Positions 27,577 to 37,402 are shown, counted from the stretch's first letter. The stretch is 64,000 nucleotides of DNA from an uncultured Bacteroidales bacterium (GCA_900542185.1 UQMZ01000009.1:1-64000), one strand, 5' to 3'. The notes: generated by a model from the sequence alone, not told the origin. Translations and numbers: made by a program.

Positions 27577-28665
27577 ATGAAAAGAGCCACACTGATACTT
27601 GAAGACGGCACCCGCTACGAGGGGTATTCCTTCGGAGCCGATGCCAGCGTTTCGGGCGAGGTGGTGTTCAACACCGCCATGACCGGATATCCCGAGAGTC
27701 TCACCGACCCTTCGTATGCCGGCCAGATTATGACACTTACCTATCCTCTGGTAGGCAATTACGGCGTACCGGCCGACGACAAGGCCGACGACGGAATGGC
27801 ACGCTTCCTGGAATCGGAGCGCATCCACGCCGCCGGTATGGTGGTGTGCGACTACAGCGACGAGTACTCGCACTGGAACGCGGCACGCAGCCTGTCGCAG
27901 TGGCTCGCCTCGCAGGGCGTGCCCGCCATCACCGGCATCGACACCCGCGCGCTGACCAAACACCTGCGCGAGCAGGGCGTGATCCGCGGCAAGATATTGG
28001 TGGAGGACACTCCCGAACCCGCTTTCGAGGACTACGGCGACATCAATTTCGTGGAGCGCGTCAGCCCCAAGGACGTGCAGGTCTATAACGAAGGCAAGGG
28101 CCTGAAGCGTGTGGTGCTCGTGGACTGCGGCGCCAAGAACAACATCGTGCGCTGCTTGGCCAACCGTGGCGTCGAGGTGATCCGCGTGCCCTGGGACTAC
28201 GATTTCAACACCTTGGATTTCGACGCGCTGTTCCTCAGCAACGGCCCCGGCAATCCCGAGACCTGTGCGGTCACCGTCAACAACATACGCAAATTCATAT
28301 CCAACCCCGACGAGAAGCGTCCGCTGATGGGCATCTGTCTGGGTCATCAGCTCCTTGGCAAAGCCGCCGGCGCCGACATCTACAAACTGAAATACGGCCA
28401 CCGCAGCCACAACCAGCCGGCCCGTCTGGAAGGCGACGTGCGCTGCTTCGTCACCAGCCAGAACCACGGTTACGCCGTTGACGCCAAGACCCTCCCCGCC
28501 GATTGGGCGCCGTGGTTCACTAACATGAACGACGGATCGAACGAGGGCATACGCCACACTTCCAGGCCCTGGCGCTCGGTGCAGTTCCACCCCGAGGCCT
28601 GCGGCGGTCCGGTCGACACGGAGTTTCTTTTCGATGAGTTCATCGACCAAGTCAAATCCCTCTAA
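27577..28665 (+). CDS. carA: carbamoyl-phosphate synthase small subunit
   Basis: Glutaminase subunit that releases ammonia for carbamoyl phosphate synthesis. The 362 residues match family length. The N-terminal CarA domain (LEDGTRYEGYSFGA, VVFNTAMTGYPESLTDPSY) is followed by the class I amidotransferase domain with GICLGHQLLG (catalytic Cys near 254) and VQFHPEA (His/Glu near 337). Located 17 bases after purF and 20 bases before carB on the same strand. Confidence 0.97.
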   Translation: MKRATLILEDGTRYEGYSFGADASVSGEVVFNTAMTGYPESLTDPSYAGQIMTLTYPLVGNYGVPADDKADDGMARFLESERIHAAGMVVCDYSDEYSHWNAARSLSQWLASQGVPAITGIDTRALTKHLREQGVIRGKILVEDTPEPAFEDYGDINFVERVSPKDVQVYNEGKGLKRVVLVDCGAKNNIVRCLANRGVEVIRVPWDYDFNTLDFDALFLSNGPGNPETCAVTVNNIRKFISNPDEKRPLMGICLGHQLLGKAAGADIYKLKYGHRSHNQPARLEGDVRCFVTSQNHGYAVDAKTLPADWAPWFTNMNDGSNEGIRHTSRPWRSVQFHPEACGGPVDTEFLFDEFIDQVKSL

Positions 28666-28685
28666 CCCTCTAACCTGCTAACATC

Positions 28686-31600
28686 ATGTCTCAAGATAAT
28701 TCCATAGTGAAAGATATCAAGAAAGTTCTGGTCTTAGGTTCGGGCGCGCTGAAGATCGGCGAGGCCGGCGAGTTCGACTATTCGGGCAGCCAGGCCCTGA
28801 AAGCCCTGCGTGAGGAGGGAATCGAAACCGTGCTGATCAACCCCAACATCGCCACGGTGCAGACCAGCGAGGGCGTGGCCGACCACATCTATTTCCTCCC
28901 CGTCACTCCCTTCTTCGTGGAGCGCGTCATAGCCAAGGAGCGTCCCGACGGCATCATGCTGGCGTTCGGCGGTCAGACGGCCCTGAACTGCGGCGTCGAG
29001 CTGTACCATAGCGGCGTGTTCGAAAAATACGGCGTCCGTGTGCTCGGCACTCCCGTGCAGTCCATCATCGACACCGAGGACCGCGAGATTTTCGTGGAGA
29101 AACTTTCCGAAATCAACGTCAAGACCATCGCGTCGGAGGCTTGCGAGAACACCGAGCAGGCCCTTGAGGCGGCATCCAGGCTCGGTTATCCCGTCATCCT
29201 GCGTGCCGCATACGCTTTGGGCGGCCTCGGCTCCGGTTTCTGCGACACCCCGGGCGAACTGATCAAGTTAGCTGAGAAGGCTTTCTCGTTCTCGCCGCAG
29301 GTGCTGGTGGAAAAGAGCCTGAAAGGCTGGAAGGAGATCGAGTACGAGGTGGTGCGCGACCGTTTCGACAACTGCATCACGGTCTGCAACATGGAGAACT
29401 TCGACCCCCTGGGCATCCACACCGGCGAGAGCATCGTGGTGGCTCCCTCCCAGACCCTCTCAAATTCCGAATACCATAAGCTGCGCGAACTTTCCATCCG
29501 CATCGCGCGCCATATAGGCATCGTGGGCGAGTGCAACGTGCAGTTCGCCCTCTGCCCCGATTCCGAGGATTACCGCGTCATCGAGGTCAACGCGCGTCTG
29601 TCGCGTTCGTCGGCCTTGGCGTCCAAAGCCACCGGCTATCCCCTGGCATTCGTGGCCGCCAAACTTGCCCTCGGCTACGGTCTGTTCGACATACGCAACT
29701 CCGTCACCAAGGACACCACGGCATTCTTCGAGCCGGCCCTTGACTACGTGGTCTGCAAGATTCCGCGCTGGGACCTCGGCAAGTTCCGCCGCGTAAACCG
29801 TGAGCTGGAATCCTCCATGAAGTCTGTCGGCGAGGTCATGGCCATCGGACGTACCTTTGAGGAGGCCATTCAGAAAGGCCTCCGCATGATAGGCCAGGGA
29901 ATGCACGGTTTCGTCGACAACAAGGAACTGGTGCTTGATGATGTCGATACGGCCCTCAAGGCTCCCACCGACAAGCGTATCTTCGTGATCGAGAAGGCTT
30001 TCGACCGTGGTTACACCATCGACCGCATCCACGAGCTGACACGCATAGACAAGTGGTTCCTGCACAAGCTCAAGAACATACACGACACCGACCGCCGGCT
30101 GCACTCGCTCAAGGGTCTGGACGCCATAGACCGCGACCTGATGCTGCGCGCCAAGCGACAGGGATTCTCCGACTTCCAGATTGCCCGCGCCGTCGGAATG
30201 GAGAAGGACTGCGACATCGAGCAGGCAATACTCATGGTGCGCGACCGCCGCAAGGAACTCGGCGTCGTACCGGCCGTGAAGCAGATCGACACCCTGGCAG
30301 GCGAGTTCCCGGCCCAGACCAACTATCTGTACCTCACCTATAACGGCGATGCTCACGACATCGACTACGAGAACGACGGCAAGTCGGTCGTAGTGCTCGG
30401 CTCGGGCGCTTACCGCATCGGTTCCTCGGTGGAGTTCGACTGGTGCGGCGTCCAGGCGCTGAACACCATCCGCAAGGAGGGCTGGCGTTCCGTCATGATC
30501 AACTACAACCCCGAGACCGTATCGACCGACTACGATATATGCGACCGCCTCTATTTCGACGAGCTTACGTTTGAGCGCGTGCTTGACATCCTCGACCTGG
30601 AAACGCCTCACGGCGTGGTGGTCAGCACCGGCGGCCAGATTCCCAACAACCTGGCCATGCGTCTGGACCACGTGGGCATCAATCTGCTCGGAACCTCGGC
30701 CCAAAGCATCGACAACGCCGAGGACCGCGAGAAATTCTCGGCCATGCTCGGCCGCATCGGAGTGGACCAGCCCGAATGGTCGGCCCTCACGTCGATGGAG
30801 GATATCAACAAATTTGTGGAAAAGGTCGGTTTCCCCGTCCTGGTACGTCCCAGCTACGTCCTCTCGGGCGCGGCCATGAACGTCTGCACCGGCCCCGACC
30901 AGCTGGAACGCTTCCTCACCGAGGCGGCAAACGTGTCCAAGCGTCATCCGGTCGTTGTCTCCCAGTTCCTTGAAAACGCCAAGGAGGTGGAGATGGATGC
31001 TGTGGCCTGCAACGGCGAGATCATCGCTTACGCCATCTCCGAGCATGTGGAATACGCCGGCGTCCATTCCGGCGACGCCACCATACAGTTCCCCCCGCAG
31101 AAACTGTATGTGGAGACAGCGCGCCGTATCAAAAAGATTTCCAAGAAGATAGCCGAACAGCTCAACATCTCCGGCCCGTTCAACATCCAGTTCCTGGCCC
31201 GCGAGAACGACATCAAGGTCATAGAGTGCAACCTGCGCGCCTCGCGCTCGTTCCCATTCGTCAGCAAGGTACTGAAAATAAATCTTATCGAGCTGGCTAC
31301 ACGCATCATGCTCGGCCTCCCCGTTGAGCGTCCCGACAAGAGCGTGTTCGACCTGGACTACGTAGGCGTCAAGGCGTCGCAGTTCTCGTTCAACCGTCTG
31401 CAGAAGGCCGACCCGAAGCTGGGCGTCGACATGGTGTCCACCGGCGAGGTAGGCTGTATCGGCGACGACGCCCGCAAGGCATTGCTGACCTCCATGCTGT
31501 CTGTCGGACTCCGCATCCCCGGCAAGAACATCCTCCTCTCCACCGGCAACGGCAAGCAGAAAGGCGATATGCTCAAGGCTGCGCAGATGCTGGCCAAAAA

Positions 31601-31922
31601 CGGCTACAACCTCTACGCCACGCCGGGCACATCACGCCACCTGTCGGAGAACGGCATTCCCAACACCATGGTGTTCTGGCCCGATTCGCTCGGTCAGCCT
31701 CAGGCACTCGACCTGCTGCACAACCATGAGATAGACCTGGTGATCAACCTCCCGGCAAACCATTCCGATTCGCAGGTCACGAACGGATACAAGGTGCGCC
31801 GCACGGCCATAGACCTCAATATCCCGCTGATAACCAACGCCCGACTCGCTTCGGCGTTCATCTACGCTTTCCTCACCGTAAAGCCGGAGGAAATCGAAAT
31901 CAAGTCCTGGCAGGAATTCTAA
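28686..31922 (+). CDS. carB: carbamoyl-phosphate synthase large subunit
   Basis: Synthesises carbamoyl phosphate from bicarbonate, ammonia and two ATP, feeding pyrimidine and arginine synthesis. The 1078 residues contain two homologous ATP-grasp halves: KKVLVLGSGALKIGEAGEFD near residue 14 and KSVVVLGSGAYRIGSSVEFD near 565. YALGGLGSGF and VLSGAAMNV are the matching loops. The C-terminal MGS-like allosteric domain (about 935-1078, GKNILLSTGNGKQKGDML) is present. The upstream spacer carries a short CTCTAACC repeat. Confidence 0.97.
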   Translation: MSQDNSIVKDIKKVLVLGSGALKIGEAGEFDYSGSQALKALREEGIETVLINPNIATVQTSEGVADHIYFLPVTPFFVERVIAKERPDGIMLAFGGQTALNCGVELYHSGVFEKYGVRVLGTPVQSIIDTEDREIFVEKLSEINVKTIASEACENTEQALEAASRLGYPVILRAAYALGGLGSGFCDTPGELIKLAEKAFSFSPQVLVEKSLKGWKEIEYEVVRDRFDNCITVCNMENFDPLGIHTGESIVVAPSQTLSNSEYHKLRELSIRIARHIGIVGECNVQFALCPDSEDYRVIEVNARLSRSSALASKATGYPLAFVAAKLALGYGLFDIRNSVTKDTTAFFEPALDYVVCKIPRWDLGKFRRVNRELESSMKSVGEVMAIGRTFEEAIQKGLRMIGQGMHGFVDNKELVLDDVDTALKAPTDKRIFVIEKAFDRGYTIDRIHELTRIDKWFLHKLKNIHDTDRRLHSLKGLDAIDRDLMLRAKRQGFSDFQIARAVGMEKDCDIEQAILMVRDRRKELGVVPAVKQIDTLAGEFPAQTNYLYLTYNGDAHDIDYENDGKSVVVLGSGAYRIGSSVEFDWCGVQALNTIRKEGWRSVMINYNPETVSTDYDICDRLYFDELTFERVLDILDLETPHGVVVSTGGQIPNNLAMRLDHVGINLLGTSAQSIDNAEDREKFSAMLGRIGVDQPEWSALTSMEDINKFVEKVGFPVLVRPSYVLSGAAMNVCTGPDQLERFLTEAANVSKRHPVVVSQFLENAKEVEMDAVACNGEIIAYAISEHVEYAGVHSGDATIQFPPQKLYVETARRIKKISKKIAEQLNISGPFNIQFLARENDIKVIECNLRASRSFPFVSKVLKINLIELATRIMLGLPVERPDKSVFDLDYVGVKASQFSFNRLQKADPKLGVDMVSTGEVGCIGDDARKALLTSMLSVGLRIPGKNILLSTGNGKQKGDMLKAAQMLAKNGYNLYATPGTSRHLSENGIPNTMVFWPDSLGQPQALDLLHNHEIDLVINLPANHSDSQVTNGYKVRRTAIDLNIPLITNARLASAFIYAFLTVKPEEIEIKSWQEF

Positions 31923-31932
31923 CACAGCGGTT

Positions 31933-33216
31933 ATGAAGACTCTGATCAGAAACGTCCGCCTGTGCGACCCTAACGGCGAGCCTGTCTCCATCGTGGTGGA
32001 GGACGGCGTGATCCGCGAGATCGGTCACGTCGGCCCGTGGGCCGGTCTTGAATTCGACGGACGCGGCCTCACCGCCATCCCCGGCCTGGTGGACGTGCAC
32101 GTGCACTTCCGCGAACCCGGCTTCGAGTACAAGGAGACCGTCGCCTCCGGTTCGGCGGCTGCGGCTGCGGGCGGTTTCACCACCGTCTGCACCATGCCGA
32201 ACCTCAAGCCTGCTCCCGACTCCATGCCTAACCTGCGCCGCCAGCTCGACGCCATAGACCGTGGCGCCGGAATCGAGGTGCTGCCATACGCCACCATCAC
32301 GCACGGCCGCATAGGCAAGGAGCCTGTCGATTACCCGGAGTTGGCGCCATACGTCTGCGCGTTCAGCGACGACGGCTCGGGCATTGAATCCGAGGACGTG
32401 ATGCGCCGGGCCATGAAGGGGATAGCCCGCACGGGCAAGGTCCTGGCCGAGCATTGCGAGGTGATGGAACTGGTGCGCGGAGGCTGCATCCACGACGGCG
32501 AATATGCCTGCGAACATGGCCTGCCCGGCATCTGCTCCGAAAGCGAATGGCGCGAAGTGGAGCGCAACATACGTCTGGCCGAGGAAACCTGCTGCCGTCT
32601 GCACATCTGCCACGTCTCCACCAAGGAGAGCGTACGCCTGATACGCGACGCCAAGGCACGTGGCGTTGACGTCACCGCCGAGACCGGCGCCCACTATTTA
32701 GTATTCACCGACGCCGACCTGCAGGACGAGGGGCGATTCAAGATGAATCCTCCGCTCCGTGCCGCCGACGACCGCGACGAACTGATACGCGGCATACAGG
32801 ACGGCACCATCGATTGCATCGCCTCCGACCACGCTCCCCATTCGGCCGAGGAGAAGGCCAAAGGCCTGCTCAAATCGGCTATGGGCGTCACCGGAATCGA
32901 GCTGTCGCTTCCTGCCGTCTACACTTACGCCGTGCGCACAGGTCTGATCTCATTCAGCCGGATGATTGAGCTGATGGCCGGGAATCCGCGCCACATTTTC
33001 GGCATCAAGGGCGGTCTGGAGCCGGGGCAACGCGCCGACTTCACTTTAGTAGACTTCAACACGCCGTTCACTGTTGACCCCGACAGGCTCGTGTCAATGG
33101 GTCACGCCACTCCTTTCGCCGGTCTGGAACTTTACGGCAAGGTCATCGCAACCTTTTTCCAGGGTCAGAGCGTTTTCATTAATGACGATTATTACTCAGA
33201 AAGTACAGAGTCATGA
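31933..33216 (+). CDS. pyrC: dihydroorotase
   Basis: Zinc amidohydrolase that cyclises carbamoyl aspartate to dihydroorotate. The 427 residues place it in the class I (long) type. Motifs: VDVHVHFREPGFEYKE (metal histidines), HCEVMEL, HICHVSTKESV, and DHAPHSAEEK with the catalytic Asp. Its stop overlaps the start of pyrK by 4 bases, so the two are translationally coupled. Confidence 0.96.
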   Translation: MKTLIRNVRLCDPNGEPVSIVVEDGVIREIGHVGPWAGLEFDGRGLTAIPGLVDVHVHFREPGFEYKETVASGSAAAAAGGFTTVCTMPNLKPAPDSMPNLRRQLDAIDRGAGIEVLPYATITHGRIGKEPVDYPELAPYVCAFSDDGSGIESEDVMRRAMKGIARTGKVLAEHCEVMELVRGGCIHDGEYACEHGLPGICSESEWREVERNIRLAEETCCRLHICHVSTKESVRLIRDAKARGVDVTAETGAHYLVFTDADLQDEGRFKMNPPLRAADDRDELIRGIQDGTIDCIASDHAPHSAEEKAKGLLKSAMGVTGIELSLPAVYTYAVRTGLISFSRMIELMAGNPRHIFGIKGGLEPGQRADFTLVDFNTPFTVDPDRLVSMGHATPFAGLELYGKVIATFFQGQSVFINDDYYSESTES

Positions 33217-33944
33217 AATACACGATAATAGAGAACCGCTACCTCACGGGCGCCACATGGCTGATGCGCCTGCGCGGCGACACGTCCGGCATCACCAAGC
33301 CCGGCCAGTTTGTCAACGTAGCCATTGACGGCTGCTTCCTGCGCCGTCCCATCTCCATCTGCGACTGGGACGACAGCACCATCCTGCTCGCATACGATGT
33401 GGTGGGCGAAGGCACCGAGAAAATGTCGAAGATGCTGCCCCCGCAGGAACTCGACATACTCTGCCCTCTCGGCAACGGCTTCGACATCTCCGTTCCGTCG
33501 GAGCGTCCCGTGCTGTTGGGCGGAGGTATAGGCACAGCGCCTCTTTACGGTCTCGCCAAGACTCTGATGAACAAGGGCATCCAGCCTGCCGTAGTGCTCG
33601 GTTTCGCCTCTAAGGAACGCGCCGTGCTCCATGACCTGTTCGTAGATCTCGGACTGCCCGTGTATATGGCCACCGTCGACGGTTCGCTCGGCACCAAGGG
33701 CTTCGTTACCGACGCCTACAAGGATGCCGGCCTTGACGCCGACTATTTCTACGCATGCGGTCCCAGCCCGATGCTCCGCGCCCTGTGCGACACCATGCCA
33801 ATCTCCGGCCAGCTCAGCCTTGAGACACGCATGGCCTGTGGATTCGGCGTCTGCGCATGCTGCGCCATCAAAACCACCAACGGCCCCGCCGGCGTGTGCA
33901 AGAAGGGCCCAGTCTTCAGAAAGGAGGAACTGATATGGGAATGA
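33213..33944 (+). CDS. pyrK: dihydroorotate dehydrogenase electron-transfer subunit
   Basis: FAD and [2Fe-2S] subunit passing electrons from PyrD to NAD. The 243 residues have a ferredoxin-reductase fold with RRPISICDWDD (FAD binding) and VLLGGGIGTAPLYGLA (NAD binding). The C-terminal cysteine cluster is CGFGVCACC with a later Cys in GVCKKG. Its 3' end overlaps pyrD by 10 bases and contains the Shine-Dalgarno sequence of pyrD. Confidence 0.95.
   Translation: MKYTIIENRYLTGATWLMRLRGDTSGITKPGQFVNVAIDGCFLRRPISICDWDDSTILLAYDVVGEGTEKMSKMLPPQELDILCPLGNGFDISVPSERPVLLGGGIGTAPLYGLAKTLMNKGIQPAVVLGFASKERAVLHDLFVDLGLPVYMATVDGSLGTKGFVTDAYKDAGLDADYFYACGPSPMLRALCDTMPISGQLSLETRMACGFGVCACCAIKTTNGPAGVCKKGPVFRKEELIWE
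33921..33927 (+). promoter_or_regulatory. strong Shine-Dalgarno sequence for pyrD
   Basis: AAGGAGG lies 7 bases before the ATG at 33935. Genes in this window rarely show a recognisable Shine-Dalgarno sequence, so this one supports the pyrD start. Confidence 0.75.
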
Positions 33945-34849
33945 ACCGCGACCTGCAGGTGAGCCTCGGCTCACTCACTCTCAAAAACCCCGTCATCCCG
34001 GCCAGCGGTTGCTTCGGCTTCGGCTACGTGATGGCTCCCTATTACGACCTTAACACCCTCGGTGCCATCTCGGTAAAGGGCACCACCCTCGACCCGCGCT
34101 TCGGCAACCCACTGCCCCGCGTGGCCGAATGCCCATCGGGCATGATCAATTCCGTGGGTCTCATGAACCCGGGCGTCGACAAGGTGATCAGCGACGAGCT
34201 GCCCAAGCTGCGCAATGTATATAATGGCCCGATTATCGCCAACATCAGCGGCTTCTCTGTCGATGAATACTGCGAGACCTGCCGCCGCATGGACGGCCAG
34301 CCGCAGGTGGACATCCTGGAGCTGAACGTAAGCTGCCCCAACGTGCACGGCGGCGGCATGGCGTTCGGAACATCGGCCGAAAACATCGCAAAGGTGACTT
34401 CGGCGGTCAAGAAATGCACCAGGACACCGCTGTTCGTCAAACTCAGCCCCAACGTGACCGACATCGTCGAGATGGCCCGTGCCGCCGAGGATGCCGGCGC
34501 CGACGGTCTGGTATGCGCCAACACATTCTTGGGTATGCGCATCGACCTCAAGACCAAGCGCCCCGTCGTGGCCAACGTGATGGGCGGTTTCTCCGGCCCG
34601 GCTGTGTTCCCGATGGCGCTCCGCATGGTCTATCAGGTATCGCGCGCGGTCAACATACCCGTCATCGGTTGCGGCGGCGTCATGTCGGCTGACGACATAC
34701 TGGAAATGATGCTGGCAGGCGCCAAGGCCGTTGAGGTCGGCACCGCAAACCTGATCGATCCCATGGCCTGCTACAACATGGTGCGTGACCTCCCCGCCGC
34801 AATGGAACGCTACGGCATCGACTCCCTATCTTCCATCAAACCAATCTGA
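33935..34849 (+). CDS. pyrD: dihydroorotate dehydrogenase, class 1B catalytic subunit
   Basis: FMN enzyme oxidising dihydroorotate to orotate, paired with PyrK. The 304 residues begin MGMNRDLQVSLGSL; the open frame extends upstream into pyrK but the AAGGAGG site fixes the ATG at 33935. Motifs: NPVIPASGCFGFG, SVKGTTLDPRFGNP, ELNVSCPNVHGGG, ANTFLGMRIDLKT and IGCGGVMSADD. The presence of PyrK next door marks it as the NAD-linked 1B type. Confidence 0.96.
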   Translation: MGMNRDLQVSLGSLTLKNPVIPASGCFGFGYVMAPYYDLNTLGAISVKGTTLDPRFGNPLPRVAECPSGMINSVGLMNPGVDKVISDELPKLRNVYNGPIIANISGFSVDEYCETCRRMDGQPQVDILELNVSCPNVHGGGMAFGTSAENIAKVTSAVKKCTRTPLFVKLSPNVTDIVEMARAAEDAGADGLVCANTFLGMRIDLKTKRPVVANVMGGFSGPAVFPMALRMVYQVSRAVNIPVIGCGGVMSADDILEMMLAGAKAVEVGTANLIDPMACYNMVRDLPAAMERYGIDSLSSIKPI

Positions 34850-34865
34850 CATACAACAACATACA

Positions 34866-35576
34866 ATGAACAAAGACGTTATTATAGCGTGCGATTTTCC
34901 CGACGCTGACACCACTCTGAAATTCCTGGAACAGTTCGGCGACCTGCGCCCCTTCGTCAAGATAGGCATGGAGCTTTACTACGGAGCCGGACCCGACATA
35001 GTGCGCCGCCTGCGCGAGCGCGGACACCGCATCTTCCTCGACCTCAAGCTGCACGACATTCCCAACACTGTCAAAAAATCGATGAAGGTTCTGGCCGGCA
35101 TGGACATAGACATGATCAACGTGCACGCCGGAGGCACCATCGAAATGATGGCAGCCGGTCTGCAAGGTCTGGAAGAAGGCACTCCCGAAGGCCGCAAGCG
35201 TCCTCTGCTCATCGCCGTAACACAGCTCACCTCCACGTCGCCCGAGGCGCTGAAGAACCAGCTGCTTATCGACACCCCCATGAACGAGACCATCGCGAAA
35301 TACGCTCAGAACGCCAAGGCAGCCGGTCTGGACGGTGTGGTATGCTCGCCCCTGGAAGCCTCGATAGTCAAGGAGGCCTGCGGCCCCGAGTTCCTGGCCG
35401 TGACTCCCGGCATCCGCTATCCCAACGCCGGCGCCGACGACCAGTCGCGTGTCACCACGCCGGAACGCGCCCGTGAAATCGGCTCCGACTTCATCGTCGT
35501 AGGCCGTCCCATCACCGCCGCTCCCGACCCCGTAGCCGCTTACCTCAAGGCCCGCAAGGAGTTTGCCGGAATCTGA
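34866..35576 (+). CDS. pyrF: orotidine 5'-phosphate decarboxylase
   Basis: Final step of UMP synthesis. The 236-residue protein starts MNKDVIIACDFPDAD at 34866, which fits family length; the upstream open frame is pyrD sequence. The catalytic signature is IFLDLKLHDIPNTVKK (Asp-Lys-Asp array). VTPGIRYPNAGADDQSRVTT and FIVVGRPIT form the phosphate-binding end. It lies 16 bases after pyrD. Confidence 0.96.
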   Translation: MNKDVIIACDFPDADTTLKFLEQFGDLRPFVKIGMELYYGAGPDIVRRLRERGHRIFLDLKLHDIPNTVKKSMKVLAGMDIDMINVHAGGTIEMMAAGLQGLEEGTPEGRKRPLLIAVTQLTSTSPEALKNQLLIDTPMNETIAKYAQNAKAAGLDGVVCSPLEASIVKEACGPEFLAVTPGIRYPNAGADDQSRVTTPERAREIGSDFIVVGRPITAAPDPVAAYLKARKEFAGI

Positions 35577-35637
35577 TGCTTCGGTCCATCGGCAATTGAA
35601 ACAACTTCAAAAATTCACTTTTCAGACCATATATTTT

Positions 35638-36264
35638 ATGGAAAAACAAGTAGCAAAAGCTCTTCTCTCCATCAAGGCTGTGTTCCTTCGCCCCGACGAT
35701 CCCTTCACCTGGGCATCGGGCATCAAGTCGCCCGTATATTGCGACAACCGCCTTACATTGGGCTATCCCGAGGTGCGTCGCGTCATCGAGCAGGGCATAG
35801 CCGACACAGTCCGCAAGTATTACCCTGAAGCTCAGGCGCTGATGGGCACCTCCACGGCTGGAATAGCCCACGCCGCCATCGCGGCTTATCTCCTTGACCT
35901 CCCCATGGGTTATGTGCGCGGCGCCGCCAAAGACCACGGCCGCAACAACCGCATCGAGGGCCGTCTTGACCCGGGCATGAAGGTGGTTGTTATAGAGGAC
36001 CTTATCTCAACGGCCGGCAGCTGCGTCGAGACCGTCGAGGCACTCCGCGAGGCCGGTGCCGATGTGCTGGGCGTGGTCTCCATCTTCACCTACGGAATGC
36101 AGAAGGGCATCGACCGTCTGGCTCAGGCCAACGTCACGAACCATTCCCTCTCCAATTTCAGCACGCTCGTGCAGGTGGCTGCCGAAGAAGGCTATATCCA
36201 GCCCGATCAGGTGCCTATGCTGCACAAGTTCATCGCCAACCCCGCCGAATGGCTTAAAGACTGA
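35638..36264 (+). CDS. pyrE: orotate phosphoribosyltransferase
   Basis: Joins orotate to PRPP to give OMP. The 208 residues from the ATG at 35638 (MEKQVAKALLSI) match family length; the open frame from 35563 is pyrF end plus spacer. Motifs: FTWASGIKSPVYCDNR, GTSTAGIAHA, YVRGAAKDHGRNNRIEG and the PRPP loop VVIEDLISTAGS. It is followed 4 bases later by pyrB. Confidence 0.96.
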   Translation: MEKQVAKALLSIKAVFLRPDDPFTWASGIKSPVYCDNRLTLGYPEVRRVIEQGIADTVRKYYPEAQALMGTSTAGIAHAAIAAYLLDLPMGYVRGAAKDHGRNNRIEGRLDPGMKVVVIEDLISTAGSCVETVEALREAGADVLGVVSIFTYGMQKGIDRLAQANVTNHSLSNFSTLVQVAAEEGYIQPDQVPMLHKFIANPAEWLKD

Positions 36265-36268
36265 CATC

Positions 36269-37402
36269 ATGCGTCACGTAATAGAACCCACCGACCTGTC
36301 GACCGACGAGCTGCAGGAAGTCATCGACCTTGCGCTTGACATCATCGACAACCCGGCCAAGTATGCCGAAGCCTGCAAGGGCAAGAAGCTGGCCACACTG
36401 TTCTACGAACCTTCGACGCGCACGCGCCTGTCGTTCACATCGGCCATGATGGAGCTGGGCGGCAACGTCATCGGTTTCAGCAACGCCAACAACACCTCGG
36501 TAAGCAAGGGCGAGACCGTGGCCGACACCACCCGCGTCATCAATTGCTTCGCCGACATCATCGCCATGCGTCACCCCGTGGAGGGCGCGCCCCTTGTGGC
36601 CGCCATCAACTCCTCCACTCCGGTCATCAACGCCGGCGACGGTTCGCACGCACACCCCACGCAGACCCTGACCGACCTGCTGACCATCCGCCGCGAGATC
36701 GGTCGCTTCGACAACCTCACCATCGGTTTCTGCGGCGACCTCCGCTTCGGCCGTACCGTCCACTCGCTCATCAAAGCCTTGTCGCGCTATAAGGGCATCA
36801 AGGTGGTGCTCATCGCGCCCGACCAGCTACGCCTCCCCGCCTACATGAAGGAAGAAGTGTGCGACAAGTACGGCATCCCCTACGTCGAGGTCAACTCGAT
36901 GGAGGAGGTGATGCCCGAGCTGGACGTGCTGTACATGACCCGCGTGCAGAAGGAGCGTTTCCTTGACCAGGACGAATACGACCGCGTCAAGGACTGCTTC
37001 ATCCTCACGCCCGACAAACTCCGCGACGCGAAGCCCGAGATGCGCATCCTGCATCCCCTGCCCCGCGTCAACGAAATTTCGGTCGAGGTCGACGCCGACC
37101 CGCGCGCCGCATACTTCCGCCAGGTCCGGAACGGCAAATACGTCCGCATGGCCCTCATCCTCAAGCTCCTGGAATGGGCGCAGCAGCCCGACGCCGGAAA
37201 TGCCGCCCAAAACAGCGCAAACGGACAGAACGGCACAAATCCGGCCCATAAGCTCGTACCTGACGATGTGGTCCGCAACCAGCACGTCTGCTCCAACCCC
37301 AAGTGCATCAGCAACGTGGAGAACGTAGACGCCTGCTTCCGTCCCGACCTCGCCAACCCCGGCAGCTACCGCTGCCTCTACTGCGAGTCCAAACCGAAGT
37401 AA
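36269..37402 (+). CDS. pyrB: aspartate carbamoyltransferase fused to the PyrI zinc domain
   Basis: Catalyses carbamoyl phosphate plus aspartate to carbamoyl aspartate, the committed pyrimidine step. The 377 residues start MRHVIEPTDLSTDELQEV. Residues 1 to about 305 are a complete catalytic chain: FYEPSTRTRLSF, SVSKGETVADT, INAGDGSHAHPTQTL and HPLPRVNEI. A linker rich in N, A and Q (about 306-330) leads to a zinc-ribbon like the end of PyrI: CSNPKC (Cys341, Cys346) and CLYC (Cys369, Cys372). The PyrI nucleotide-binding domain is absent, and no separate pyrI is in the operon. The fused ribbon probably stabilises the oligomer without CTP/ATP control. It ends the operon. Confidence 0.93.
   Translation: MRHVIEPTDLSTDELQEVIDLALDIIDNPAKYAEACKGKKLATLFYEPSTRTRLSFTSAMMELGGNVIGFSNANNTSVSKGETVADTTRVINCFADIIAMRHPVEGAPLVAAINSSTPVINAGDGSHAHPTQTLTDLLTIRREIGRFDNLTIGFCGDLRFGRTVHSLIKALSRYKGIKVVLIAPDQLRLPAYMKEEVCDKYGIPYVEVNSMEEVMPELDVLYMTRVQKERFLDQDEYDRVKDCFILTPDKLRDAKPEMRILHPLPRVNEISVEVDADPRAAYFRQVRNGKYVRMALILKLLEWAQQPDAGNAAQNSANGQNGTNPAHKLVPDDVVRNQHVCSNPKCISNVENVDACFRPDLANPGSYRCLYCESKPK

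Noticed and set aside
29460..31067. 535-codon minus-strand frame inside carB
   Set aside because: Antisense shadow of a GC-rich conserved gene; no family resemblance.
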